Origin: Azotimanducus sp963663145
Lineage (GTDB): Bacteria > Pseudomonadota > Gammaproteobacteria > Pseudomonadales > Azotimanducaceae
DNA length: 64,000 nucleotides
Assembly (NCBI GenBank): GCA_963663145.1
Contig: OY760134.1
Location: forward strand, 1,240,001-1,304,000
Reading direction: 5' to 3'
Shown: positions 44,721 to 52,742 of the stretch, piece by piece
Layout: the number at the start of each line of letters is the position of its first letter
Numbering within the stretch: position 1 is the stretch's first letter
Notes under the pieces: generated by a model
What the model was told of the DNA's origin: nothing
The model's database searches: none
What the model saw: only the letters and a program-made list of their open reading frames with translations
Made by a program: the position numbers and the translations under genes

Positions 44721-45359
44721 ATGAACTTTACGTACGAACCAGATGAGCCTCAACGCGCACTCGGGTTGGTGCCGATGGTGTTGGAGCAATCGGCCCGCGG
44801 AGAGAGAGCTTTCGATATTTACTCGCGCCTTCTGCGTGATCGCATTGTGTTTGTGGTTGGGCCGGTGGATGACAACGTGGCCAACTTGGTGGTCGCGCAG
44901 CTCCTTTATCTGGAATCCGAGAATCCGGACAAGGACATTCACATGTACGTCAATTCACCGGGTGGTGCGGTGAATGCTGGGCTTTGTATTCACGATACCA
45001 TGCAGTTTGTGCGCTGTGATGTGAACACCATGTGCATCGGCCAAGCGGCGAGTATGGGCGCATTCCTGCTCGCTTCTGGTGCGCGTGGCAAACGGCTGGC
45101 CTTGCCGAGCGCCCGCATGATGCTGCACCAACCCTCGGGGCGTATGCGGGGCGTGGCGTCCGACATCGAAATTCATGCGCGAGAGATTGGAGTGCTGCGC
45201 GATAAGCTTAATCAACTGCTCGCGGAGCATACCGGACAGTCCGTGGAACGCATCAAGAAGGATGCCGACCGGGATTACTGGATGAGCGCCGAGGAAGCGG
45301 TCGAGTATGGGTTGGTGGACACGGTTCAGCATCCGAGAGACAAGAAAGAAACTGGGTGA
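44721..45359 (+). CDS. clpP: ATP-dependent Clp protease proteolytic subunit
   Basis: A serine peptidase forming the double-heptamer chamber used by ClpA and ClpX. It has 212 residues; catalytic Ser in GQAASMGAFLL, His in LHQPSG and Asp in KKDADRDYWM. A short propeptide-like N-terminus precedes PMVLEQSARGERAFDIYSRLL. It is located between tig and clpX in the standard order. Confidence 0.97.
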   Translation: MNFTYEPDEPQRALGLVPMVLEQSARGERAFDIYSRLLRDRIVFVVGPVDDNVANLVVAQLLYLESENPDKDIHMYVNSPGGAVNAGLCIHDTMQFVRCDVNTMCIGQAASMGAFLLASGARGKRLALPSARMMLHQPSGRMRGVASDIEIHAREIGVLRDKLNQLLAEHTGQSVERIKKDADRDYWMSAEEAVEYGLVDTVQHPRDKKETG

Positions 45360-45471
45360 CGGTCACATGCGAGTTGTGCGCAGCCTACAATGCCCAAGCC
45401 TTGAGTCAAGCGACAAATCGGATAATATAGCTACAGAACGGTACCGTCTGTTGGAAAGTTAGGAAAGACTG

Positions 45472-46785
45472 ATGGCGGAAAAAAGAGGCGGCGGAGACGA
45501 TTCGAATTCGAAACTGCTGTATTGCTCATTCTGCGGAAAGAACCAACAGGAGGTTCGCAAGCTCATCGCCGGACCTTCGGTGTTCATTTGCAATGAGTGC
45601 GTGGAACTCTGCAATGACATCATCCGTGAGCAACTGCAGGAAGGCGGGGACGACGGCGAAGAAGCCGCGCTACCCCGGCCGCAAGAAATCAAGGGCATAC
45701 TCGATGAGTATGTCATAGGCCAAGAACACGCCAAGAAAGTCTTGTCGGTAGCCGTCTACAACCACTACAAGCGTCTGCACCAATCTCAGGTTGACGAAGA
45801 ACCCACGGCCGATGCGGAAGAAGACGTTGAACTCGGCAAGTCGAATATTCTCCTGATGGGGCCGACGGGCAGCGGCAAAACATTGCTGGCCGAAACGCTC
45901 GCTCGCCTGTTGAATGTGCCCTTCACCATAGCCGACGCTACCACACTGACCGAAGCCGGATACGTCGGAGAGGATGTGGAGAACATTATTCAAAAGCTGC
46001 TGCAAAAGTGCGACTACGATGTCGAGCAGGCACAAATTGGTATTGTGTATATCGATGAGATAGACAAGATCTCGCGAAAATCCGATAACCCCTCGATTAC
46101 CCGAGACGTGTCCGGCGAAGGGGTTCAACAAGCTTTGCTGAAGCTGATCGAGGGCACCATGGCATCCGTGCCTCCGCAGGGAGGGCGCAAGCATCCCCAA
46201 CAGGAGTTCTTGCAGGTCAGTACCCACAATATTCTGTTTGTTTGCGGCGGAGCGTTCGCCGGACTAGACAAAGTGATTCGCGACCGAACGGAGCGAAGCT
46301 CCATCGGATTCAGTGGCGTGGTGTACGGCGAAAATGAAGCCAAGAGCGTTGGGGAAACTCTCCGCCAGGTTGAGCCCGAAGATCTCATTCGTTATGGGCT
46401 CATACCAGAGTTCGTGGGTCGCCTGCCGGTGGTGGCCACCTTGGAGGAACTCGATGAAGCAGCCTTGGTACAGATTCTTACCGCACCGCGCAATTCGCTC
46501 GTCAAGCAGTACAAGTACCTGTTCGAAATGGAAGGTGTGGACATCGATATTCGTGAGGATGCGCTGCTTGCGGTGGCCAAGAAGGCGATGCAGCGCAAGA
46601 CGGGCGCAAGAGGACTGCGCTCGATTATGGAGTCGATACTGCTCGACACCATGTATCGCCTGCCATCCGTGGAAGGCGTTACCAAGGTGGTGGTGGACGA
46701 GAACTCGGTGAATGGCGAAGGCGAACCTATTCTGCTTTATGAGAACGAAATGCCGGAAAAGCAGCGAGCTTTGCCCAACGCTTAG
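45472..46785 (+). CDS. clpX: ATP-dependent Clp protease ATPase subunit ClpX
   Basis: An AAA+ unfoldase for ClpP. It has 437 residues: N-terminal C4 zinc-binding domain (CSFCGKNQQEV...FICNECVELC), Walker A GPTGSGKT near residue 128, Walker B VYIDEIDKI, the GYVGEDVE pore loop, and the ClpP-docking IGF-like loop as SSIGFSG. The expected downstream gene lon is absent; an antiporter operon follows instead. Confidence 0.97.
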   Translation: MAEKRGGGDDSNSKLLYCSFCGKNQQEVRKLIAGPSVFICNECVELCNDIIREQLQEGGDDGEEAALPRPQEIKGILDEYVIGQEHAKKVLSVAVYNHYKRLHQSQVDEEPTADAEEDVELGKSNILLMGPTGSGKTLLAETLARLLNVPFTIADATTLTEAGYVGEDVENIIQKLLQKCDYDVEQAQIGIVYIDEIDKISRKSDNPSITRDVSGEGVQQALLKLIEGTMASVPPQGGRKHPQQEFLQVSTHNILFVCGGAFAGLDKVIRDRTERSSIGFSGVVYGENEAKSVGETLRQVEPEDLIRYGLIPEFVGRLPVVATLEELDEAALVQILTAPRNSLVKQYKYLFEMEGVDIDIREDALLAVAKKAMQRKTGARGLRSIMESILLDTMYRLPSVEGVTKVVVDENSVNGEGEPILLYENEMPEKQRALPNA

Positions 46786-46962
46786 CATTCTTTCCTGTTC
46801 CGTCCCGCAAAGCGCGGCGCGGGGTGCATATCCCGTTTGTATGGCGAGGCCGCGTGCAGGGCGGCTGTGAATCCGAGCGCGCTTTTGTGCGTGGGATGTT
46901 GACAGGCGGCGTGGGGGTGGGCATTGTAGCGAGGCATCTATCGACCAAGGGTACGCCGACAA

Positions 46963-47493
46963 ATGACAGTGCGCCAGTCCATCGACTCAGGTCGAACCCC
47001 GGGCATCTGGCTCCGCGCGCAGTTGCTGCTTCCAGCCTTGCTTGTGCTTGCGTGGCTGCTATGGTCGGGAATGTTCACGTCCCTGCTGCTCGGTTTCGGG
47101 GCGCTCTCTTGTGCTCTCACGCTATATGCCGTCAAACGGATGGGCTATTTGGATGCGGGAGTATTCGCCTTGCATTACAACCTGCGATTGATCAGCTATT
47201 GGGGTTGGTTGCTTGTCGAGATCATCAAATCAAGCATTGAAGTCGTCGGCATTGTGTTGTCCCCTCAGCTGCGCGTGAACCCAGAGATTGTGGCAGTCGA
47301 AGCTGATAATCTCGACCTCATGGATCAGGTACTGCTCGGCAATTCGATCACGCTCACTCCCGGTACCTTGACGATTGATGCACATCACGGCAGGTTGTTC
47401 GTGCATGCGTTGACTCCGCAAGGTGCGCATTCCTTGCGCGAGGGCGAGATGAAACAGCGGGTGACTGCCTTGCGCGGCGCTGAGCGCGGGTAG
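46963..47493 (+). CDS. mrpE: Mrp-type Na+/H+ antiporter subunit E
   Basis: A membrane subunit of a multi-subunit cation/proton antiporter. It has 176 residues, two or three N-terminal helices (LLLPALLVLAWLLWSGMF, LLLGFGALSCALTLYAV), then the conserved ISYWGWLLVEIIKSSIEV and the cytoplasmic part with NSITLTPGTLTIDAHHGRLFVHAL, diagnostic for MrpE/MnhE. First gene of an operon running to 54435, 177 bp after clpX. Confidence 0.93.
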   Translation: MTVRQSIDSGRTPGIWLRAQLLLPALLVLAWLLWSGMFTSLLLGFGALSCALTLYAVKRMGYLDAGVFALHYNLRLISYWGWLLVEIIKSSIEVVGIVLSPQLRVNPEIVAVEADNLDLMDQVLLGNSITLTPGTLTIDAHHGRLFVHALTPQGAHSLREGEMKQRVTALRGAERG

Positions 47494-47559
47494 CGGGATA
47501 AGACCGCATCCGATACCGTGTTCTGTATCGGCCCGACCCCCTCGGGATAGCACACTCAC

Positions 47560-47835
47560 ATGTACTACGCCGTGACACTCGCAACCCTCGTCACCATGGC
47601 GCTTGCCTTGGTGCGGGCCTTGCGAGGACCGACAGTCTATGATCGGGTGATGGCGGTCAACATGTTTGGCACCAAGACGGTGCTGCTGCTGTCCGTGATC
47701 GCCTTCCTTTTCGGTCGTCCGGACTTTCTCGATTTGGTATTGGCCTATGCGCTGATCAACTTCATTGGTGTCTTTGCCGTGCTGGAATTCTTCCGCAAGC
47801 GCGCTGCACGCCAACAAGCGGGCGACAGCCAATGA
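47560..47835 (+). CDS. mrpF: Mrp-type antiporter subunit F
   Basis: A 91-residue protein with three helices and the family core RALRGPTVYDRVMAVNMFGTK, then FLDLVLAYALINFIGVFAVLEF. Overlaps mrpG by 4 bp. Confidence 0.92.
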   Translation: MYYAVTLATLVTMALALVRALRGPTVYDRVMAVNMFGTKTVLLLSVIAFLFGRPDFLDLVLAYALINFIGVFAVLEFFRKRAARQQAGDSQ

Positions 47836-48161
47836 TTTCGGCCATTGTCGATATGGCCAGTTGGGTGCTTTTGACACTCGGCGGTATCAGTGTGTTGATC
47901 GGCGGCATAGGCGCATTGCGAATGCCCGATCTCTATACGCGCATACACGCGGCGAGCCTGACCGATAGTACTGGCGCGATTCTGGTGCTTGTCGGCATTA
48001 TGCTGCAGGCCGGTTGGTCGTTGGAGACGATCAAGCTCGGCGCCATCCTCATGTTTCTGCTCTTGACAAGTCCAACCGCGTCCAATGCGCTGGCGGTTAC
48101 CGCCCTGCGCGATGGTTTGAGGCCGAGCGCGCTGGTCCCAAAGGAAAAGACTCGCCGATGA
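47832..48161 (+). CDS. mrpG: Mrp-type antiporter subunit G
   Basis: A 109-residue protein with three helices; GGIGALRMPDLYTRIHAASLTDSTGAILVLVG is the MrpG/MnhG signature. Start and stop overlap the neighbouring genes by 4 bp each, so translation is coupled. Confidence 0.92.
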   Translation: MISAIVDMASWVLLTLGGISVLIGGIGALRMPDLYTRIHAASLTDSTGAILVLVGIMLQAGWSLETIKLGAILMFLLLTSPTASNALAVTALRDGLRPSALVPKEKTRR

Positions 48162-49138
48162 CCACCTTGTTCGGCATCTTCCTGTTGACGCTGCTTCTTA
48201 TTACAGCGGTTGCGATTGTGCGCTCAAGGAATCTGTTCATCTCGGTCACATTGATGGCTATTGCGAGCCTGCTGATCGCCGCAAATTTCTTTCTACTCGA
48301 TGCCGCAGATGTTGCCTTGACCGAAGCGGCAATCGGTGCGGGCATCTCGACCGTACTGTTTCTTGGGGCGCTGTTCCTGACCTCGGAGCAAGAAAGGAGC
48401 GCAACATCAAGAAGATTGCTTTCCTTCGCTGTTGTGGCGGCTGCGGCACTCATAGTGATCTACGCCACTTTCGACAAGCCAAGATTCGGTGATCCACAAG
48501 CACCCGTCCAAGTTCATATCTCCCCTTGGTACATTGAACAGACCCGCGAACTCATCGAGATTCCGAATGTTGTGACGGCCGTGCTGGCGAGCTTTCGCGG
48601 CTACGACACGCTTGGAGAGCTGATTGTGGTGTTTACGGCTGGTATTGGGGTGTTGCTGTTGTTCTCCTCAGGTACGCCGTCGGCTGACAATAGGCTCCTA
48701 TTCTCAAGGCTGAACCTCGGCTTGCGGCGTTACCTGATTCCACGGGTCGTGGGCCGCCTGTTGGTGCCGTTCATCCTGCTTCTTGGGTTCTACGTGCAGT
48801 TTCACGGAGAGTACGGTCCCGGCGGCGGATTTCAGGCGGGCGCGATCATCGCGGCCGCGTTCATTCTCTATGCCTTGGTGGAAGGGGAGCGACGGGCGCT
48901 ACGCGTGATCCCGCAGCGCGCGCTTCTCGCCATGATGGCGGGTGGAACAATTCTTTACGGTGCCGTCGGTGTCGCGGGTATTCTCCTCGGTGGGCGTTTC
49001 CTCGACTACTCGGTGCTCGCCGCAGACCCGGTCCAAGGTCAGCAGATTGGCATCCTGTTGATCGAAATTGCCGTCGGCATTACGGTCACCGGCGTACTGC
49101 TCAGCATCTTCCATGCGTTTGCGGCGAGAGGACGGTAA
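48158..49138 (+). CDS. mrpB: Mrp-type antiporter subunit B fused to an MrpA C-terminal-like domain
   Basis: From the ATG at 48158 (ATGA overlap with mrpG) it has 326 residues. Residues 1-75 form the DUF4040-like domain normally found at the C-terminus of MrpA (RNLFISVTLMAIASLLIAANFF, EAAIGAGISTVLFLGALFLT). Residues about 185-326 are the MnhB domain (VGRLLVPFILLLGFYVQFHG, GPGGGFQAGAIIAAAFILYAL). A hydrophilic region and one helix link them. This suits systems lacking a full-length MrpA, as here. Confidence 0.9.
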   Translation: MTTLFGIFLLTLLLITAVAIVRSRNLFISVTLMAIASLLIAANFFLLDAADVALTEAAIGAGISTVLFLGALFLTSEQERSATSRRLLSFAVVAAAALIVIYATFDKPRFGDPQAPVQVHISPWYIEQTRELIEIPNVVTAVLASFRGYDTLGELIVVFTAGIGVLLLFSSGTPSADNRLLFSRLNLGLRRYLIPRVVGRLLVPFILLLGFYVQFHGEYGPGGGFQAGAIIAAAFILYALVEGERRALRVIPQRALLAMMAGGTILYGAVGVAGILLGGRFLDYSVLAADPVQGQQIGILLIEIAVGITVTGVLLSIFHAFAARGR

Positions 49139-49165
49139 AGCCTGCGGGCGGCGGAGAAACGGCAG

Positions 49166-49516
49166 ATGGAACTACTCGGGTTGTATCATTATTGGGTTTT
49201 CGCGGTCCTTTTGATGATTGGCTTCTACGCCGTTGTTGCCAAGCTGAATCTCATCAAGAAGCTGATCGGTCTATCGCTGTTTCAGGCCGCAGTATTCCTG
49301 CTCTACATCACCATGGGCAAGGTGTCCGGTGGTACGGCACCGATCGTGGGCGGCGGCACCGAAGTGTTTTCCAGCCCCTTGCCGCAAGTGTTGATTCTGA
49401 CTGCGATCGTCGTTGGCATTTCGACCACTGCGCTCGGCTTGGGATTGGTTGTACGCATCAGGGAAGAGTACGGATCAATCGAGGAAGACGAAATACAGGC
49501 GCTCGACGAGCCATGA
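49166..49516 (+). CDS. mrpC: Mrp-type antiporter subunit C
   Basis: A 116-residue, three-helix protein homologous to MrpC and NuoK (LIKKLIGLSLFQAAVFLLYI, PLPQVLILTAIVVGISTTALGLGLVVRI). Stop overlaps the next start (ATGA). Confidence 0.93.
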   Translation: MELLGLYHYWVFAVLLMIGFYAVVAKLNLIKKLIGLSLFQAAVFLLYITMGKVSGGTAPIVGGGTEVFSSPLPQVLILTAIVVGISTTALGLGLVVRIREEYGSIEEDEIQALDEP

Positions 49517-51006
49517 CACCGTTGGAGGGACATTTGCCCGCGCTGCAGGTGATAGTGCCGCTGCTTATTGCGCCATTCATCGTCTTATTGCGAGTGCGTG
49601 GGTTGCCTTGGGCAGCGGCCACCGCCGCCAGCCTGCTCGCTTTCGCGATCGCGGTGCAACTGGCGGCGACCGTCGTCGGCGCTCCGGCACTCGAATATCA
49701 GATGGGATCTTGGCCTGCGCCCTATGGCATCGAATTGCGCGTCGACTCGCTGAGCGCATTGCTGCTGCTCGTTGTCACGGGCGCTTCGAGTATCGCGCTA
49801 TTGGGAGGGAAAAGGAGCTTGGAGCGTGCGGTCACGGCGGATCGCGAGCACTACTATTTTTCTGCTTGGTTGCTCGCCTTGGGAGGTCTTGTCGGCATCC
49901 TCGTCTCCGCCGATGCATTCAACATCTTCGTGTTCATGGAGATTTCTTCGCTGGCGAGTTACGTGCTGATTGCTGGTGGATCCGACCGCCGCGCCCTGCC
50001 TGCGGTATTCAAATACCTCATCATGGGCACGATCGGCGCAACCTTCTATCTCATCGGTGTTGGGCTCATCTACATGATGACCGGCACGCTCAATTTGGCG
50101 GACATGGAATTTCGCATTCACGAGGTTGCCGCCGAGCGGCCGATTCTTGCCGCAGCCGGCTTCATTACTCTCGGTCTTGCCTTGAAGGCTGCCATATTCC
50201 CTTTGCACGTCTGGTTGCCGAATGCATACACCTACGCCCCGCACATGGCGACGGCGTTTCTCGCCGCATGCGCGACCAAGGTGTCGCTCTACGTGCTGCT
50301 GAGGTTTGATTACCTTCTGTTCCAGCAGAATCTGACCGGGCATGCCTTTCAGTTTGCGGTGTACCTGATGCCACTTGCAGTGCTCGGCATTCTGGTCGGC
50401 TCCGGCGTTGCGATCTTCGAGCGCAATCTGAAGCGCCTGCTGGCCTTTTCTTCGGTCGCGCACATCGGTTATATGATGCTGGGAGCAAGTTTGGTGAGCG
50501 TCACCGGACTGACTGCCGCGACGCTGCACATGTTCAATCATGCGCTCGCCAAGGGTGGTCTGTTCTTATGTGTTGCGGGTTTCGCAATGTTCGTCGCAGG
50601 CTCACAGCTTGAGAAGATTGCCGGTATCGCACGCAGCATGCCTTGGACATTTGCCGCCTTCATCATTGTCGGGCTCAGCCTCATTGGCGTGCCGGGCACC
50701 GCTGGATTCATCAGCAAGTGGTATCTGATCAAGGCTGCGCTGGAGTTTGGCGAGCTCGGTTTCCTGCTCGTCGCGGTGATAGTGATCAGTTCGTTGATGG
50801 CCGTGGTATATGTTTGGCGGATTGTGGAGTCTGCTTGTTTCGGCACCGCCGTCGAAAAGGGTCATCAGAAGGTTGCAATTTCTCCCGCTCTGCTGGTCGC
50901 TATTTGGACGCTCGCTGTCGCCAACATCTACTTTGGCGTGGATCCGGCATTACCCCTATCGCTGTCAGAATCGGCAGCGGAACTACTGTTGGGACAACTC
51001 CCGTGA
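49513..51006 (+). CDS. mrpD: Mrp-type antiporter subunit D (first NuoM-like subunit)
   Basis: A 497-residue polytopic antiporter subunit. The conserved membrane Glu is in FVFMEISSLASYVLI and the Lys in LGLALKAAIFPLHVWLPNAY, both needed for proton transfer in NuoL/M/N relatives. The broken-helix region LLAFSSVAHIGYMMLG and GVPGTAGFISKWYLI follow. GTGA overlap with the next subunit. Confidence 0.93.
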   Translation: MTPLEGHLPALQVIVPLLIAPFIVLLRVRGLPWAAATAASLLAFAIAVQLAATVVGAPALEYQMGSWPAPYGIELRVDSLSALLLLVVTGASSIALLGGKRSLERAVTADREHYYFSAWLLALGGLVGILVSADAFNIFVFMEISSLASYVLIAGGSDRRALPAVFKYLIMGTIGATFYLIGVGLIYMMTGTLNLADMEFRIHEVAAERPILAAAGFITLGLALKAAIFPLHVWLPNAYTYAPHMATAFLAACATKVSLYVLLRFDYLLFQQNLTGHAFQFAVYLMPLAVLGILVGSGVAIFERNLKRLLAFSSVAHIGYMMLGASLVSVTGLTAATLHMFNHALAKGGLFLCVAGFAMFVAGSQLEKIAGIARSMPWTFAAFIIVGLSLIGVPGTAGFISKWYLIKAALEFGELGFLLVAVIVISSLMAVVYVWRIVESACFGTAVEKGHQKVAISPALLVAIWTLAVANIYFGVDPALPLSLSESAAELLLGQLP

Positions 51007-52469
51007 GCACAGATGCCGCCATCTTGGCTGCGCTCGCGCTGCCACTGGGAGGTGCGCTCGCCATTCCGCTTACCGCTCGGGTCAGTGCCAACCTGCGCGA
51101 AGCGGTGACGATGGTGGTTGCTGTTGGCCTTGGATGGGTTGTTTGGCAATTGGTGCCGTCGGTGATGGCGGGAGAGCGACCCACGACTTCACTTGCGGAA
51201 GTATTGCCGGGGATCGACATCGCGTTTACCGTTGAACCCTTGGGAATGCTGTTCGCCGTTCTCGCGGCCATGCTCTGGATTGTCAATTCGCTGTATTCGA
51301 TTGGCTACATGCGAGGCAACGACGAGGTGAATCAGACGCGGTTTTACACCTTGTTCTCGGTTGCGCTCGCAGCCACCATGGGGATCGCGTTCGCCGCCAA
51401 TCTCTTTACGCTGTTCTTGTTCTACGAGGCCTTGACACTATCCACCTATCCGCTCGTCGCGCACAGGGGAGACAGGGGTACCGTGGTCTCCGCGCGCGTT
51501 TACCTGGGTGTATTGCTGGCGACTTCGATCGGGTTATTCCTGCCTGCGATCGTTTGGACCTATGCGGTTGCGGGCAGCGGTGACTTTGCGGTCGGCGGCA
51601 TACTCGCCAACAAGCTTGAAGGCCCAGGTGTCGCTTTGTTGCTTGCGCTGTATGTGTTCGGGCTTGGCAAGGCAGCGGTCATGCCGGTTCATAGGTGGTT
51701 GCCCGCCGCCATGGTCGCACCGACCCCGGTCAGCGCATTGCTGCATGCGGTCGCGGTTGTGAAGGCCGGCGTGTTCGCAGTCGCAAAGGTCATCATCTAC
51801 ATCTTCGGTGTCGAATACCTGTTCGAATCACCGGGAACTGACTGGCTGATCTACGTCGCGGCTTTTACTATCCTCGCGGCGAGCATCGTCGCGCTCACGC
51901 AACAGAATCTAAAGCGGCTGCTCGCCTATTCGACCGTGGCGCAACTTTCGTACGTGGTCATGGCCGTGGCCTTGTTAAAACCGCTGGCCGCAATTGGTGC
52001 GACGACTCATATCATCGCCCACGCGTTCGGAAAGATCACCTTGTTCTTCGCGGCGGGCGCCATTTACACGGCGGCGCACAAGACGGAGCTACACGAACTA
52101 CGTGGAATAGGCCGCCGCATGCCGATCACCATGGCGGCTTTCACCATAGGGGGGCTGAGCATGATCGGCGTGCCGCCAACTGGTGGGTTCGTCTCCAAAT
52201 GGTACATCTTGGCAGGCGCTTATCATGCGGAAAACCACATCGCGATGCTCACCATCATTGCCAGCACATTGCTCAATGCCGCCTACTTCCTGCCGATCAT
52301 CTACCTCGCTTGGTTCGTTCCCGAGGATTTGACGTCCTCGCGAAGGCACGGGGAAGCACCCTGGCCGATTGTGCTGGCGTTGTCTGTGACCGCTGCGCTC
52401 ACGATCGGCTTCTTCGTGTTTCATGCTCCGGCGCTTGAACTTTCCAAGCAGTTGGTTTCCGGGTTTTAG
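51003..52469 (+). CDS. Mrp-type antiporter, second NuoL/M-like subunit
   Basis: From the GTG at 51003 it has 488 residues. The key Glu (LFLFYEALTLSTYPLV) and Lys (FGLGKAAVMPVHRWLPAAM) are present, along with LLAYSTVAQLSYVVMA and GVPPTGGFVSKWYIL. It resembles the antiporter-like domain of MrpA or a second MrpD. It probably replaces part of the missing large MrpA. Confidence 0.9.
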   Translation: MSTDAAILAALALPLGGALAIPLTARVSANLREAVTMVVAVGLGWVVWQLVPSVMAGERPTTSLAEVLPGIDIAFTVEPLGMLFAVLAAMLWIVNSLYSIGYMRGNDEVNQTRFYTLFSVALAATMGIAFAANLFTLFLFYEALTLSTYPLVAHRGDRGTVVSARVYLGVLLATSIGLFLPAIVWTYAVAGSGDFAVGGILANKLEGPGVALLLALYVFGLGKAAVMPVHRWLPAAMVAPTPVSALLHAVAVVKAGVFAVAKVIIYIFGVEYLFESPGTDWLIYVAAFTILAASIVALTQQNLKRLLAYSTVAQLSYVVMAVALLKPLAAIGATTHIIAHAFGKITLFFAAGAIYTAAHKTELHELRGIGRRMPITMAAFTIGGLSMIGVPPTGGFVSKWYILAGAYHAENHIAMLTIIASTLLNAAYFLPIIYLAWFVPEDLTSSRRHGEAPWPIVLALSVTAALTIGFFVFHAPALELSKQLVSGF

Positions 52470-52472
52470 CCG

Positions 52473-52742
52473 ATGAGCATGGATTCCGATGACCACTGGC
52501 TCGTCAGGCCAACCACCATCAGGTGGCTGTGGTGGAGCTTCTCAGGGTTGCTTGTATTGACGGCGTCAGCGCAGTTGGTCATTGAAGTCAAGAGCTATTT
52601 CAGTGTTGATGCCTGGCTTGGGTTTGGCGCCGCCTTCGGCTTCTTTTCCTGCCTGACCATGGTGTTGGTCGCTAGAGGCTTGGGTTATGTGTTGAAGCGC
52701 AGGGAAGACTACTACGACAACGACCGGGGCCGAGATGTTTGA
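52473..52742 (+). CDS. Small two-helix membrane protein of the Mrp operon
   Basis: An 89-residue protein with two hydrophobic segments (WWSFSGLLVLTASAQLVI; FGAAFGFFSCLTMVLVARGL) and a charged C-terminus. It starts 3 bp after the previous stop and overlaps the next gene by 8 bp, so it is translated within the antiporter operon. Not a canonical Mrp subunit; likely an accessory component. Confidence 0.8.
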   Translation: MSMDSDDHWLVRPTTIRWLWWSFSGLLVLTASAQLVIEVKSYFSVDAWLGFGAAFGFFSCLTMVLVARGLGYVLKRREDYYDNDRGRDV

